From NCBI RefSeq assembly GCF_035953295.1, contig NZ_CP108370.1, positions 6,681,001 through 6,745,000 of the forward strand: DNA of 64,000 nucleotides, read 5' to 3'. Positions 27,111-35,949 of this stretch are shown one piece after another. The notes below the pieces were generated by a model, which ran no database searches, was not told the DNA's origin, and saw only the letters and a list, made by a program, of their open reading frames with translations. Numbering within the stretch: the first letter of the stretch is position 1; each line of letters starts with the position of its first letter. The translations under genes and the position numbers were made by a program. Origin of the DNA: Streptomyces sp. NBC_01335 (lineage in GTDB: Bacteria; Actinomycetota; Actinomycetes; Streptomycetales; Streptomycetaceae).

Positions 27111-27351
27111 GGCCTCACCGTGGCGTTCGCCCTGTCGCCGTGTCAAGCACGCGCAAAGGCCCCGCACCCCGCTCCGCAGCCCCCCGCGACCTGGGAAATC
27201 GCCCGTGCGCCCGGGCGACACATTCATTTGCCCGGGCCCTGCCGGGTGCCGCCCGTCGAACCTCGGGGATACTTGGGCAGCCGGGCCGGGACTCCACACG
27301 TCCGCGGCGCACCAGACGGCACAGTGAGCGGCACAAGAAGGGCACGGCTTC

Positions 27352-28371
27352 GTGGCAAGGGTTCGGACAGGGGTACGCGCGATGGGCGCCGTGCTGGCAG
27401 TGGTGCTCGGGGCCTCCCTCGCGGGATGCAGCAGCACCGGCGGCAGGCGGGCGGAGGAACGCGCGGCAGCATCCCAGGCCGCCTCCGAGGGTCATTCGGC
27501 CGTGAACACGCCCCGCTGGACGTTCGCCATGATCACCCACTCGGGTGACGGTGACACCTTCTGGGACATCGTCCAGAAGGGCGCCAAGGAGGCGGCGGGC
27601 AAGGACAACATCAACTTCCTGTACTCGCACAACGACGAGGCGCAGCAGCAGGCCCAGCTCGTCCAGGCCGCGATCGACAAGAAGGTCGACGGGATCATCG
27701 TCTCGCTCGCCAAGCCCGAGGCGATGAAGGACGTCGTCGCCAAGGCGACCAAGGCCGGCATCCCGGTGATCACCGTGAACTCCGGCTCCGCCGAGTCCAA
27801 GGCCTACGGCGCGATCACCCACATCGGCCAGGACGAGTCGATCGCCGGCGAGGCGGTCGGCGACGAGCTGAACACACGCGGCCGCGAGAACGTCCTCTGC
27901 GTCCTGCACGAGCAGGGCAACGTCGGCCACGAGCAGCGCTGCGCCGGTGTGAAGAAGAACTTCGAGGGCAAGACCACCAACCTCTACGTCGACGGCACCA
28001 ACATGCCCGACGTCCAGGCGTCCATCGAGGCCAAGCTCCAGACCGACAAGAGCATCGACGCCGTCGTCACCCTCGGCGCCCCCTTCGCCGACGCGGCCGT
28101 GCAGGCCAAGAACTCCGCCGGCAGCGACGCCGAGATCGACACCTTCGACCTGAACGCCAAGGTCGCCGCCGGCCTCAAGGCCAAGACGCTCGGCTTCGCC
28201 GTCGACCAGCAGCCCTTCCTCCAGGGCTACGAGGCCGTCGACCTGCTCTGGCTCTACCGCTTCAACCGCAACGTCCTCGGCGGCGGCCTGCCCGTCCTCA
28301 CCGGCCCGCAGGTCATCACGGCCGCCGACGCCGACGAGCTCGCCGAGTACACCGCCCGGGGCACCCGATGA
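27352..28371 (+). CDS. Sugar ABC transporter substrate-binding lipoprotein
   Basis: 339 residues, type 1 periplasmic-binding fold (CUT2 class, ribose/inositol/xylose group). A lipobox LAGC lies about residue 26. Domain blocks [52 protein letters not shown] and [11 protein letters not shown] are typical. GTG start at 27352; an ATG at 27382 is the alternative. It heads an operon with permease and ATPase whose frames overlap by 4 bp each. Presents sugar to the permease at the outer membrane face. Confidence 0.92.
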   Translation: MARVRTGVRAMGAVLAVVLGASLAGCSSTGGRRAEERAAASQAASEGHSAVNTPRWTFAMITHSGDGDTFWDIVQKGAKEAAGKDNINFLYSHNDEAQQQAQLVQAAIDKKVDGIIVSLAKPEAMKDVVAKATKAGIPVITVNSGSAESKAYGAITHIGQDESIAGEAVGDELNTRGRENVLCVLHEQGNVGHEQRCAGVKKNFEGKTTNLYVDGTNMPDVQASIEAKLQTDKSIDAVVTLGAPFADAAVQAKNSAGSDAEIDTFDLNAKVAAGLKAKTLGFAVDQQPFLQGYEAVDLLWLYRFNRNVLGGGLPVLTGPQVITAADADELAEYTARGTR

Positions 28372-29432
28372 CGGGAACCGGACAGCCCACGGCCCCCGCC
28401 CCGGCCTCGGGCAGCACCGACGAGCGGCTGCTGCGCACCTCACCGCTGCGCAGGCTCCTGGGCCGCCCAGAGCTGGGCTCGGTCGTCGGCGCCCTCGCCG
28501 TCTTCCTCTTCTTCGCCGTCGTCGCCGACAGCTTCCTCCAGCTGTCCAGCTTCGGCACCGTGCTCTACGCGGCCTCCACCATCGGGATCATGGCCGCGCC
28601 GGTCGCGCTGCTGATGATCGGCGGGGAGTTCGACCTCTCGGCCGGTGTCATGGTGACCAGCTCGGCGCTGGTCTCCTCGATGTTCAGCTACCAGATGACC
28701 GCCAACGTCTGGGTCGGCGTCTTCGTCTCGCTCCTGGTCACCCTGGCCTTCGGCGCGTTCAACGGGTTCATGCTGACCCGGACGAAGCTGCCGAGCTTCA
28801 TCATCACGCTCGGCACCTTCCTCATGCTGACCGGCCTCAACCTCGGTCTCACCAAGCTCATCAGCGGCACCGTGTCGACCAAGGGCATCGGCGACATGTG
28901 GGGCTTCGACTCCGCCCACGCGGTCTTCGCCTCGCAGCTCACCCTCGGCGGCGTCGAGCTGAAGGTGACGATCCTGTGGTGGCTGGTCCTGGTCGCCGTC
29001 GCCACCTGGATCCTGATCCGCACCCGCTTCGGCAACTGGATCTTCGCGGTCGGCGGCGACGAGAGCGCGGCCCGCGCGGTCGGCGTCCCCGTGATCCGTA
29101 CCAAGATCGGCCTCTACCTCGGAGTGGCCTTCGCCGCCTGGGTCTCCGGCCAGCACCTGCTCTTCAGTTTCGACGTGGTCCAGTCCGGCGAGGGCGTCGG
29201 CAACGAGCTGATCTACATCATCGCGGCCGTCATCGGCGGCTGCCTGATCACCGGCGGCTACGGCTCCGCGATCGGCTCGGCCGTCGGCGCCATCATCTTC
29301 GGCATGACCAGCAAGGGCATCGTCTACGCCGAGTGGAACCCGGACTGGTTCAAGTTCTTCCTCGGAGCGATGCTGCTCCTGGCCACCCTGCTCAACGCAT
29401 GGGTACGCAAGCGCGCGGAGGCGACGACATGA
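28368..29432 (+). CDS. Sugar ABC transporter permease (CUT2)
   Basis: 354 residues, BPD_transp_2 family with about ten membrane segments. Typical RbsC-like motifs: [48 protein letters not shown] and [21 protein letters not shown] 40-residue cytoplasmic N-terminus precedes the first helix. The ATG overlaps the upstream stop (ATGA) and its own stop overlaps the ATPase start, so all three are co-translated. Confidence 0.94.
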   Translation: MTGTGQPTAPAPASGSTDERLLRTSPLRRLLGRPELGSVVGALAVFLFFAVVADSFLQLSSFGTVLYAASTIGIMAAPVALLMIGGEFDLSAGVMVTSSALVSSMFSYQMTANVWVGVFVSLLVTLAFGAFNGFMLTRTKLPSFIITLGTFLMLTGLNLGLTKLISGTVSTKGIGDMWGFDSAHAVFASQLTLGGVELKVTILWWLVLVAVATWILIRTRFGNWIFAVGGDESAARAVGVPVIRTKIGLYLGVAFAAWVSGQHLLFSFDVVQSGEGVGNELIYIIAAVIGGCLITGGYGSAIGSAVGAIIFGMTSKGIVYAEWNPDWFKFFLGAMLLLATLLNAWVRKRAEATT

Positions 29433-30280
29433 CGGCCCCGGCCCCCCGGACAACGGCCCCCCAGGCGCTGGTCCGGCTCGACCACGTCAGCAAGTACTAC
29501 GGCAGCATCAAGGCGCTGACCGACGTCTCGCTGGAGGTCCACGCCGGTGAGATCACCTGCGTGCTCGGTGACAACGGCGCCGGCAAGTCCACCCTCATCA
29601 AGATCATCGCCGGTCTGCACCGGCACGACGAGGGCACCTTCCGGATCGAGGACGAGGAGACCACCCTGGTCAACCCGCGCGACGCCCTGGACCGGGGCAT
29701 CGCCACCGTCTACCAGGACCTCGCCGTCGTCCCGCTCATGCCGGTCTGGCGCAACTTCTTCCTCGGCTCGGAGCCGACCACCGGATCCGGCCCGTTCAAG
29801 CGCCTGGACGTCCGGCTGATGCGCGAGACGACCCGCGCCGAACTGCACCGCATGGGCATCGACCTGCGCGACGTCGACCAGCCGATCGGCACCCTCTCCG
29901 GCGGCGAGCGGCAGTGCGTGGCCATCGCCCGGGCCGTCCACTTCGGCGCCAAGGTCCTCGTCCTGGACGAGCCGACGGCGGCGCTCGGCGTCAAGCAGTC
30001 CGGAGTCGTACTGAAGTACGTCGCCGCCGCCCGGGACGCGGGACTCGGAGTGGTCCTCATCACGCACAACCCCCACCACGCCTACCTCGTCGGCGACCGG
30101 TTCGTCCTCCTCAAGCGCGGCGCGATGGCCGGCAGCCACACCAAGGGCGACGTCACCCTCGACGAGCTGACCCGGCAGATGGCGGGCGGCAGCGAGCTCG
30201 ACGAGCTCAGCCACGAGCTGGAGCGCGCCCCCGCGCCGACCTCCATCGGCGGCCACCCGGTGGACGACGACACCGAGTGA
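29429..30280 (+). CDS. Sugar ABC transporter ATP-binding protein, single domain
   Basis: 283 residues with one ABC ATPase domain: Walker [10 protein letters not shown] (about 53-61), Q-loop YQDLAVV, signature LSGGERQ, Walker [12 protein letters not shown], switch His in ITHNPHH. CUT2 transporters usually have a duplicated ~500-residue ATPase, so this one must work as a homodimer. The C-terminal tail ([13 protein letters not shown]) is short and disordered-looking. Overlaps the permease stop by 4 bp. Confidence 0.94.
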   Translation: MTAPAPRTTAPQALVRLDHVSKYYGSIKALTDVSLEVHAGEITCVLGDNGAGKSTLIKIIAGLHRHDEGTFRIEDEETTLVNPRDALDRGIATVYQDLAVVPLMPVWRNFFLGSEPTTGSGPFKRLDVRLMRETTRAELHRMGIDLRDVDQPIGTLSGGERQCVAIARAVHFGAKVLVLDEPTAALGVKQSGVVLKYVAAARDAGLGVVLITHNPHHAYLVGDRFVLLKRGAMAGSHTKGDVTLDELTRQMAGGSELDELSHELERAPAPTSIGGHPVDDDTE

Positions 30281-30415
30281 CCGGGCGGCGGCCCGGCCAC
30301 GGCGGAAACCGCCGAGGCGGCTGTGGGCGGACGGCAGTGGCAGAATCGATCGAGGTGGGCGCCGTCCGCCGCCGGCAGCACTGACCCGCCGGCCACCCCA
30401 GACACCGCAGGGACG

Positions 30416-31582
30416 ATGAGCACGTACCGCGACTTCACCCACCGCGGCTCCGCCCGCGCCACCGTCCTCAAGACCGTCGGTACGAGGGAGCGGCGCTCCC
30501 ACCTCACGGCGCCCCGCGTCCCCACCGTCGGCATCGACATCGGCGGCACCAAGGTCATGGCCGGCGTCGTCGACGCGGACGGCAACATCCTGGAGCAGCT
30601 GCGCACCGAGACGCCCGACAAGTCCAAGAGCCCCCGGGTCGTCGAGGACACCATCGTCGAGCTGGTGCTGGACCTCTCCGACCGCCACGACGTGCACGCC
30701 GTCGGCATCGGCGCGGCCGGCTGGGTCGACGCGGACCGCTCCCGGGTGCTCTTCGCCCCGCACCTCGCCTGGCGCGACGAGCCCCTGCGCGACGCCCTCG
30801 CCTCCCGCCTCGTCGTCCCCGTCATGGTCGACAACGACGCCAACACCGCCGCCTGGGCGGAGTGGCGGTTCGGCGCCGGACGGGGCGAGGACCACCTGGT
30901 GATGATCACTCTCGGCACCGGCATCGGCGGCGCGATCCTGGAGGACGGGCAGGTCAAGCGGGGCAAGTACGGCGTGGCCGGCGAGTTCGGGCACATGCAG
31001 GTCGTCCCCGGCGGCCACCGCTGCCCCTGCGGCAACCGCGGCTGCTGGGAGCAGTACAGTTCCGGCAACGCGCTGGTCCGCGAGGCCAAGGAGCTGGCCG
31101 CCGCCGACTCCCCGGTCGCGTACAACATCATCGAGCGCGTCAAGGGCAACATCCCGGAGATCACCGGGCCGCTCATCACCGAGCTGGCCCGCGAGGGCGA
31201 CCCGATGTGCATCGAGCTCTTCCAGGACATCGGCCAGTGGCTCGGCGTCGGCATCGCCAATCTCGCGGCCGCGCTCGACCCCTCCTGCTTCGTCATCGGC
31301 GGTGGCGTCAGCGCCGCCGACGAACTGCTGATCAACCCCGCCCGGGACGCCTTCAAGCGCCAGCTCACCGGCCGCGGCTACCGCCCCGAGGCCAGGATCG
31401 TCCGGGCGCAGCTCGGCCCCGAGGCCGGCATGGTCGGCGCCGCCGACCTCGCCCGGCTCGTCGCCCGCCGCTTCCGCCGCGCCAACCGCCGCCGGGTCGA
31501 GCGGTACGAGCGCTACGCGCAGATCTACGACCAGGCCGCGAGCACCCTGCGCAGCACGCGGAGCCCCCGGACCGGCGACTGA
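30416..31582 (+). CDS. ROK-family sugar kinase
   Basis: 388 residues. N-terminal ATP-binding signature GIDIGGTKVMAGVVDADGN, catalytic DNDANTAAWAEW, the second ROK block GEFGHMQVVPGGHRC, and a zinc-binding CPCGNRGCWEQYSSG. Although it has about 35 residues before the kinase core, there is no helix-turn-helix there, so this is a glucokinase-type kinase rather than a NagC-type repressor. It follows the ABC transporter by 135 bp on the same strand and probably phosphorylates the imported sugar. The same order of four genes exists in S. coelicolor as I remember it. Confidence 0.92.
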   Translation: MSTYRDFTHRGSARATVLKTVGTRERRSHLTAPRVPTVGIDIGGTKVMAGVVDADGNILEQLRTETPDKSKSPRVVEDTIVELVLDLSDRHDVHAVGIGAAGWVDADRSRVLFAPHLAWRDEPLRDALASRLVVPVMVDNDANTAAWAEWRFGAGRGEDHLVMITLGTGIGGAILEDGQVKRGKYGVAGEFGHMQVVPGGHRCPCGNRGCWEQYSSGNALVREAKELAAADSPVAYNIIERVKGNIPEITGPLITELAREGDPMCIELFQDIGQWLGVGIANLAAALDPSCFVIGGGVSAADELLINPARDAFKRQLTGRGYRPEARIVRAQLGPEAGMVGAADLARLVARRFRRANRRRVERYERYAQIYDQAASTLRSTRSPRTGD

Positions 31583-31592
31583 GCGCAGGGCC

Positions 31593-31619
31593 CGCCGGGC
31601 GGGGCCACCCCGCCCGGCG
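31593..31619 (+). terminator. Terminator after the ROK kinase gene
   Basis: A perfect 12-bp stem, CGCCGGGCGGGG (31593-31604) and CCCCGCCCGGCG (31608-31619), with a 3-base loop, beginning 10 bp after the stop. Confidence 0.75.
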
Positions 31620-31650
31620 CCGGGAAACACGACCTAGGGATCCGAAGACC

Positions 31651-32280
31651 ATGACCGCAGCCGAGCATCCGAGTCCCGAGGGAACCGTGATCGCCGAAGC
31701 CCCCGAGCAGCCCGTGGTGCCGCGCCAGTGCGCACCGGGGGACGGCGAAGCCGCGCCCGATCCGCGCCGGGTCTTCCGCAGACGGCTGATCACCGCGACG
31801 ATCATCGTGCTGCTGATCGGTATCCCGGCCGGATATCTGCTGGTCTCGGCCGGTCAGAGCCGCGCCTCCGGCAAGGACAAGGAGGCCGAGGCCGCCGCCC
31901 AGGGGCTCCGCGCGAGCTGGCCGTCACGGATGCAGCGGCGGATCTTCGAGGTACCCGTACCGGGGAACGCGACGGGAGTGCAGTACTACGAGACCAACAA
32001 CTGGAAGGCGAGCCGGATGTATCTGAAGTTCCGGACCACCTCCGCCGGTCTCGACCGTTTCCTGAGCGGCATGGGGACCGACCGCGCGGCCCTGAAGACC
32101 GGGAAGATCACGATCTCCCAGCGGGACATCCGGATCACCGACTGGAACTTCTGGTCCGGTGCGTCCTGGGCCGGGACGACGCACAGGAACAAGGACCCCC
32201 GGCCCACCCAGAACATCACCGTGAACATGACCGACCCGGCGTCCCCGGTCGTCTACGTGGTCTCCGCGGCCACTCCCTGA
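31651..32280 (+). CDS. Single-pass membrane protein of unknown function
   Basis: 209 residues. A Pro/Glu-rich cytoplasmic N-terminus of about 45 residues, positive RRVFRRR, one transmembrane helix (LITATIIVLLIGIPAGYLLV, about 48-67) and an extracytoplasmic domain (QRRIFEVPVPGNATGVQYYE, DRAALKTGKITISQRDIRIT). The outer domain looks beta-rich and contains Trp/Tyr clusters, but I recognise no family. ATG 31651 has a weak ribosome site. The terminator upstream suggests it is transcribed apart from the sugar operon. Confidence 0.75.
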   Translation: MTAAEHPSPEGTVIAEAPEQPVVPRQCAPGDGEAAPDPRRVFRRRLITATIIVLLIGIPAGYLLVSAGQSRASGKDKEAEAAAQGLRASWPSRMQRRIFEVPVPGNATGVQYYETNNWKASRMYLKFRTTSAGLDRFLSGMGTDRAALKTGKITISQRDIRITDWNFWSGASWAGTTHRNKDPRPTQNITVNMTDPASPVVYVVSAATP

Positions 32281-32373
32281 TCCGGGCGGCGGCCCGCCTG
32301 ATGCGGGCGGCCTCGCCGTGGGGCATCCGGCGCTCCCGTCACCGGTGAGGGGCTCCGGTGCCGGACACACTCC

Positions 32374-32970
32374 TCACGCGCGCCCGGCCGCGCTCAACGC
32401 CTGCCCGAGCGCGTCGAGGCTCACGCCCACGATGGCCAGCAGCTGCGCCGGGGTCGCCCCGGCCCGGCTCATGACGGCGAGAGACTGGTTCACGGCCGCC
32501 GTGTGCTCGGCGAAGGCATCGGCATCCTCGTCCGTCAGCCGCCCGGCCTTCAGCGCCGCGCGCAGGCGCGCACGCTGGAAGCCGAACGCCTCCCTGGTGT
32601 GCGCCGCTACGGCCTGGCTCAGCACCGGGATCGCCATGGCCGACTGGGCGATCAGGCATCCGTCGGGCAGTTCGGGATCGGCGATGCGATCGAGGGTGAC
32701 GTCGAAGAACGCGCGAACCGCCGCCAGGGGTTCCGAGGCCGCGGACGACAGGGCGGCGTCGTACGCGGCGCCGTAGCGCGCGGTGTAGAAGTCCAGGCAG
32801 CGCAGGAAGAGCCTGTCCTTGTCGCCGAACGAGGAGTAGAGGGAACTGCGGTTCAGCCCCGTCGCCCGGGACAGGTCGTCCACCGAGGTGTCGGCGTAGC
32901 CGGCCCGCCAGAACTGGACCATCGCGGCGTCGAGTGCCGTGTCCATGTCGAACTGCTTCTTGCCTGCCAC
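32374..32970 (-). CDS. TetR-family regulator
   Basis: 198 residues: TetR_N helix-turn-helix at about 10-55 (DTALDAAMVQFWRAGYADTS, DDLSRATGLNRSSLYSSFGD, DRLFLRCLDFYTARYG) and a C-terminal ligand domain. I use GTG 32970 because GAGGA lies 8 bp upstream; the longer frame to 33102 runs through short tandem repeats and the operator. Divergent from the hydrolase at 33166, with a perfect 24-bp palindrome between them, so it very likely represses itself and that gene. The inducer is unknown. Confidence 0.9.
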   Translation of the reverse strand: MAGKKQFDMDTALDAAMVQFWRAGYADTSVDDLSRATGLNRSSLYSSFGDKDRLFLRCLDFYTARYGAAYDAALSSAASEPLAAVRAFFDVTLDRIADPELPDGCLIAQSAMAIPVLSQAVAAHTREAFGFQRARLRAALKAGRLTDEDADAFAEHTAAVNQSLAVMSRAGATPAQLLAIVGVSLDALGQALSAAGRA

Positions 32971-32999
32971 GTGGTACTTCCTCGCCGGTGCGTCGATGC

Positions 33000-33070
33000 C
33001 CATGAGCCGTGATCCATGAGCCGTGCTCCATGGGTGGTTCTTCATGGGGCGTTCTCCATGGGTCGTGCTG
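33000..33070. repeat. Short direct repeats in the tetR leader
   Basis: The motif CCATGAGCCGTGATC recurs four to five times with drift: CATGAGCCGTGATC, CATGAGCCGTGCTC, CATGGGTGGTTCTT, CATGGGGCGTTCTC, CATGGGTCGTGCTG. Period about 15-16 bp. It lies between the TetR operator and the tetR start, in the 5' untranslated region. Confidence 0.75.
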
Positions 33071-33081
33071 CGCACCAGTCT

Positions 33082-33105
33082 ATCTTGAACTGAATGGTTC
33101 AAGAT
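33082..33105. promoter_or_regulatory. TetR operator palindrome
   Basis: Perfect 9-bp arms ATCTTGAAC (33082-33090) and GTTCAAGAT (33097-33105) with a TGAATG spacer. TTGAAC (33085-33090) can serve as the -35 of the plus-strand gene, with TTACGT 18 bp further as -10, so a bound repressor would block RNA polymerase. Confidence 0.8.
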
Positions 33106-33165
33106 GTGTTACGTTGCCGGCGTGATCATGGCCGCGAGCCATCCCCGTTCCCCTGGAGGATTCCT

Positions 33166-34116
33166 GTGACCGCCCCGGCGACCACCGCTCAGCACGTCCC
33201 TGGTTACGTCTCCGAGGGCAACCCTGTCGGCGACCTGCCCCCGCACGACCTGGACGGGTTCACCCACCGCTGGGTCGACGCGGACGGCATCCGCCTCCAT
33301 GCCGTCGAAGGCGGCCGGCCGGACGGCCCGGCCCTCGTCCTGCTCGCCGGGTTCCCGCAGACGTGGTGGGCCTGGCGGAAGGTCATGCCCAGCCTCGCCG
33401 ACCGGTTCCGCGTCATCGCGATCGACCTGCCGGGCCAGGGCCACTCCGAGCGCCCGGAGAGCGGCTACGACACCCACACGGTCGCCGCCCACGTCCGTGC
33501 CGCCGTGAAGGCGCTCGGGGTTTCTGCCTACTGGCTGGCCGCCCACGACATCGGCGCCTGGGTCGCCTTCTCCCTCGCCCTCGACCACGGGGGACGGCTG
33601 CGCGGGGTCGCCCTGCTCGACGCCGGAATCCCCGGCATCACCCTCCCGGAGACCATTCCCACCGACCCGGCCCGGGCGTGGAAGACCTGGCACTTCGCCT
33701 TCCACCTGGTGCCCGACCTGCCCGAGACTCTGCTCGCCGGTCGCGAACGCGAGTACGTCGGCTGGTTCCTGAAGACGAAGGCGCTCTCTCCCGGCACGTT
33801 CGACGACACCGACCTCGACCACTACGCGGCGGCCCTCGCCGCCGAAGGCGGCCTCCGCGCGGCTCTCGCCTACTACCGGGACGCCGCCGAGTCGGCACGC
33901 CGGAACCACCAGGCGCTCGACCGGCAGCACCTGACCGTGCCCGTCCTCGGCATCTCCAGCAGCCACGGCTCCATCCCGGACATGGCGGCTTCCCTCGGCC
34001 CCTGGGCCGGTGACGTCACCGGAGTCGTCGTGCCCGACGCCGGGCACTTCATCCCCGACGAGCAGCCCGCCGCCGTCGCCGCCGCCCTGGCCGGCTTCAT
34101 CGCCGATGAGCACTGA
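33166..34116 (+). CDS. Alpha/beta hydrolase, epoxide hydrolase or dehalogenase type
   Basis: 316 residues. The nucleophile elbow reads AAHDIGAW with Asp128 in place of serine, the hallmark of soluble epoxide hydrolases and haloalkane/haloacetate dehalogenases. The oxyanion motif GFPQTWWAW (62-70) and a C-terminal DAGHFIPDEQP give the rest of the active site. GTG start with GGAGGA 5 bp upstream. It is controlled, by position, through the divergent TetR regulator and palindrome, so an inducible detoxification role is likely. The 3' end overlaps the dead response regulator frame by 20 bp. Confidence 0.9.
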   Translation: MTAPATTAQHVPGYVSEGNPVGDLPPHDLDGFTHRWVDADGIRLHAVEGGRPDGPALVLLAGFPQTWWAWRKVMPSLADRFRVIAIDLPGQGHSERPESGYDTHTVAAHVRAAVKALGVSAYWLAAHDIGAWVAFSLALDHGGRLRGVALLDAGIPGITLPETIPTDPARAWKTWHFAFHLVPDLPETLLAGREREYVGWFLKTKALSPGTFDDTDLDHYAAALAAEGGLRAALAYYRDAAESARRNHQALDRQHLTVPVLGISSSHGSIPDMAASLGPWAGDVTGVVVPDAGHFIPDEQPAAVAAALAGFIADEH

Positions 34117-34800
34117 CGCCGCCCGGGAACTGTGCCTCGGGGGAGTGCCGACGCCTCCTGGAAACGGTCCCGCCCGGGAGAGCGGGACGCCGCTCAGGGC
34201 ACCCGTACTCCTGCTCCGGCCGCCCCGTCGTCCCGTAGCGCAGATGCATCTTCAGACGGCCCGAGGTGACGAGCGCGGCGAGGTAGCGCTGCACGGTGGC
34301 GCGCGAGACGTCGATCAGCTCGCCCACCTCCGCCGCCGACAGCGGCGCCGGGGAGTTCCGCACGGTCTTCAGCACCGCGTCGCCCGTCAGCGTCCCCGCG
34401 GTGGGACGGCGCTCGGGGCGGCGGACGGAGGGTTCCCGCAGCGTGCCGTACACGCTCTCCACGGTGCTCTGGTCCACGGAACCGGCGTCCGTGAGCTGGC
34501 GGAACCGGGCGTACCCCCGCAGCTTCTCCGCCAGCAGTTCCGGCGGGAACGGCTTGATCAGATAGGCCGGCGCGCCAGCCGACAGGGCGCGGCGGACCAC
34601 CGGGCCCTCGGCCGCCGCGCTGAGGACGAAGGCGTCGCAGTCCAGGCCGCGCAGCAGGTCGACACCGGAACCGTCGGACAGGTAGACGTCGACGAGGGCC
34701 AGGTCGACGGGTGTTCCGGCGGCCCTGGCGGCGGCGACGGCCGCCAGGGCCTTCGTCGCCGTGTGCGCGGTCCCGGCCACGGTGAAGCCCCGGAGACGGC
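34097..34800 (-). pseudogene. Response regulator fragment, CitB/DcuR type, N-terminus lost
   Basis: The recognisable part starts at GFTVAGTAHTATKALAAV (34789) and runs in frame to 34097. It has the receiver's second half (VDLALVDVYLSDGSGVDLL with the phospho-acceptor Asp, PAYLIKPFPPELLAEKL) and the C-terminal helix-turn-helix (LSAAEVGELIDVSRATVQRY). The first receiver strand with the acidic DD pocket and the start codon are missing: the frame upstream is out-of-frame sensor kinase sequence. The C-terminus also reads past the usual end. Without the acidic pocket it cannot be phosphorylated normally. Confidence 0.8.
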
Positions 34801-34814
34801 GCCGCCGGAAACCT

Positions 34815-35262
34815 GGTCGGCGCCGGTCCCTTCGGGGCCCTCGGCCGGCGGGGAGGGCAGGGGCGGTCCGCCGGGCTCCGCGAGGTACACGTCGCCCCCC
34901 TTCGTACGGGCGATCTGACGGGCGAGCGCCAGGCCGATGCCGCGCCCGCCGACGACCGGGTCGTGGTTCTTCGTGGACAGGCCCTCGCGGAACACGTCCT
35001 CGGCCGGGACGACCGCGACACCGTCGCCGGTGTCCGCGACGGTGATGACCAGCGTGGTGCCCTCCGTCATGAGTTCCACCTCCACCCGCGCCCCGGGGCG
35101 CTGCCCCTGCTGGGCCGCCTCGATCGCGTTGTCGACCAGGTTGCCGAAGACGGTCGTGACGTCGACCGGTGCGGCGAGGGTGCCCTCGACCCAGGTGGCG
35201 TCCCCGACGACCAGGGTCACCCCACGCTCCCGGGCCTGGGCGGCCTTCGCCGACAGGAAGGC
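34815..35262 (-). pseudogene. Sensor histidine kinase fragment (HATPase domain only)
   Basis: The reading frame from about 35260 gives LSAKAAQARERGVTLVVGDA, the N-box VFGNLVDNAIEAAQQG, TVADTGDGVA, STKNHDPVVGGRGIGLALAR and GGDVYLAEPGG: the ATP-binding domain of a CitA/DcuS-type kinase. Everything N-terminal (sensor, membrane helices, phospho-acceptor His) is gone, replaced by permease sequence in the opposite orientation. At the 3' end the frame joins the response regulator remnant out of frame with no stop between. Two deletions explain this. Confidence 0.8.
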
Positions 35263-35269
35263 GCACCAG

Positions 35270-35836
35270 GTACGCCACGTCCTGGCCTTCATGGGCGAGC
35301 CGGTGATCGCCATGCTCGCCGGCGTCCTCTTCGCGCTGTTCGCCCTCGGCTACCGCAGCGGCCTCTCCTCGGACGCCATCCGCAGCGCCCTCACCGACAG
35401 CCTGAAGGCCGTCGCCGGCATCCTGCTGATCATCGCGGGCGGCGGCGCGTTCAACCAGGTGCTGAAGGACTCCGGGATCGGCCAGGCCGTCGAGTCCGCC
35501 GCGACCGGCATGCACATCAACGTGATCGTGCTGGGCTGGCTGACGGCCCTGCTGCTCTCCTTCTCCACCGGCTCCGCCACCGTCGGCATCGTCGCCGCGA
35601 CGGGCATCCTCGCGCCCCTCGCCCAGGACGGCGGCAGCCTGCACACCTCGCTCCTCGTGGTGGCCATCGGCGCCGGCTCGATCGGCCTCAACTACGTCAA
35701 CCACGCGGGCTTCTGGCTGGTGAAGGAGTCCTTCGGGATGACCCTGGGCCAGGCCACGAAGTCGCACACCGCCATCCAGACCATCGTGAGCGTCTGCGGC
35801 CTGCTGATGGCGCTGCTGCTGTCGGTCTTCGCCTGA
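35270..35836 (+). pseudogene. GntP-family permease, C-terminal fragment
   Basis: From about 35270 the plus strand encodes the C-terminal 40 percent of a gluconate/H+ symporter: FMGEPVIAMLAGVLFALFAL, then DSLKAVAGILLIIAGGGAFN, DSGIGQAVE, STGSATVGIVAATGILAPLA, GLNYVNHAGFWLVKESFGM, and a last helix. Internal ATG 35291 would give 181 residues against about 450 for the family. The upstream frame is antisense kinase sequence, so the N-terminal half has been deleted together with the 5' half of the divergent kinase gene. Confidence 0.8.
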
Positions 35837-35845
35837 GCCTCGTGC

Positions 35846-35931
35846 CTGTCCGATCCGTGGGGTTCCCCCCGTCCGTGGGGTTCCCCCCGTCCGTGGGGTT
35901 CCCCTCCGTGCGTGGGGTTCCCCCCCCGTCC
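35846..35931. repeat. 18-bp tandem repeat with GGGGTTCCCC hairpins
   Basis: Four units of about 18 bp (GTCCGTGGGGTTCCCCCC, last two with small changes) lie between the permease remnant and the LacI stop. Each contains the mini-palindrome GGGGTTCCCC, so the array may terminate transcription from both sides. Confidence 0.8.
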
Positions 35932-35949
35932 GCCCCGGCCGGTCCGCGG

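Noticed and set aside
34937-35836. 300-residue plus-strand protein combining novel N-terminus with permease helices
   Set aside because: Its first about 110 residues are antisense of the sensor kinase ATPase domain; treated as a truncated permease.
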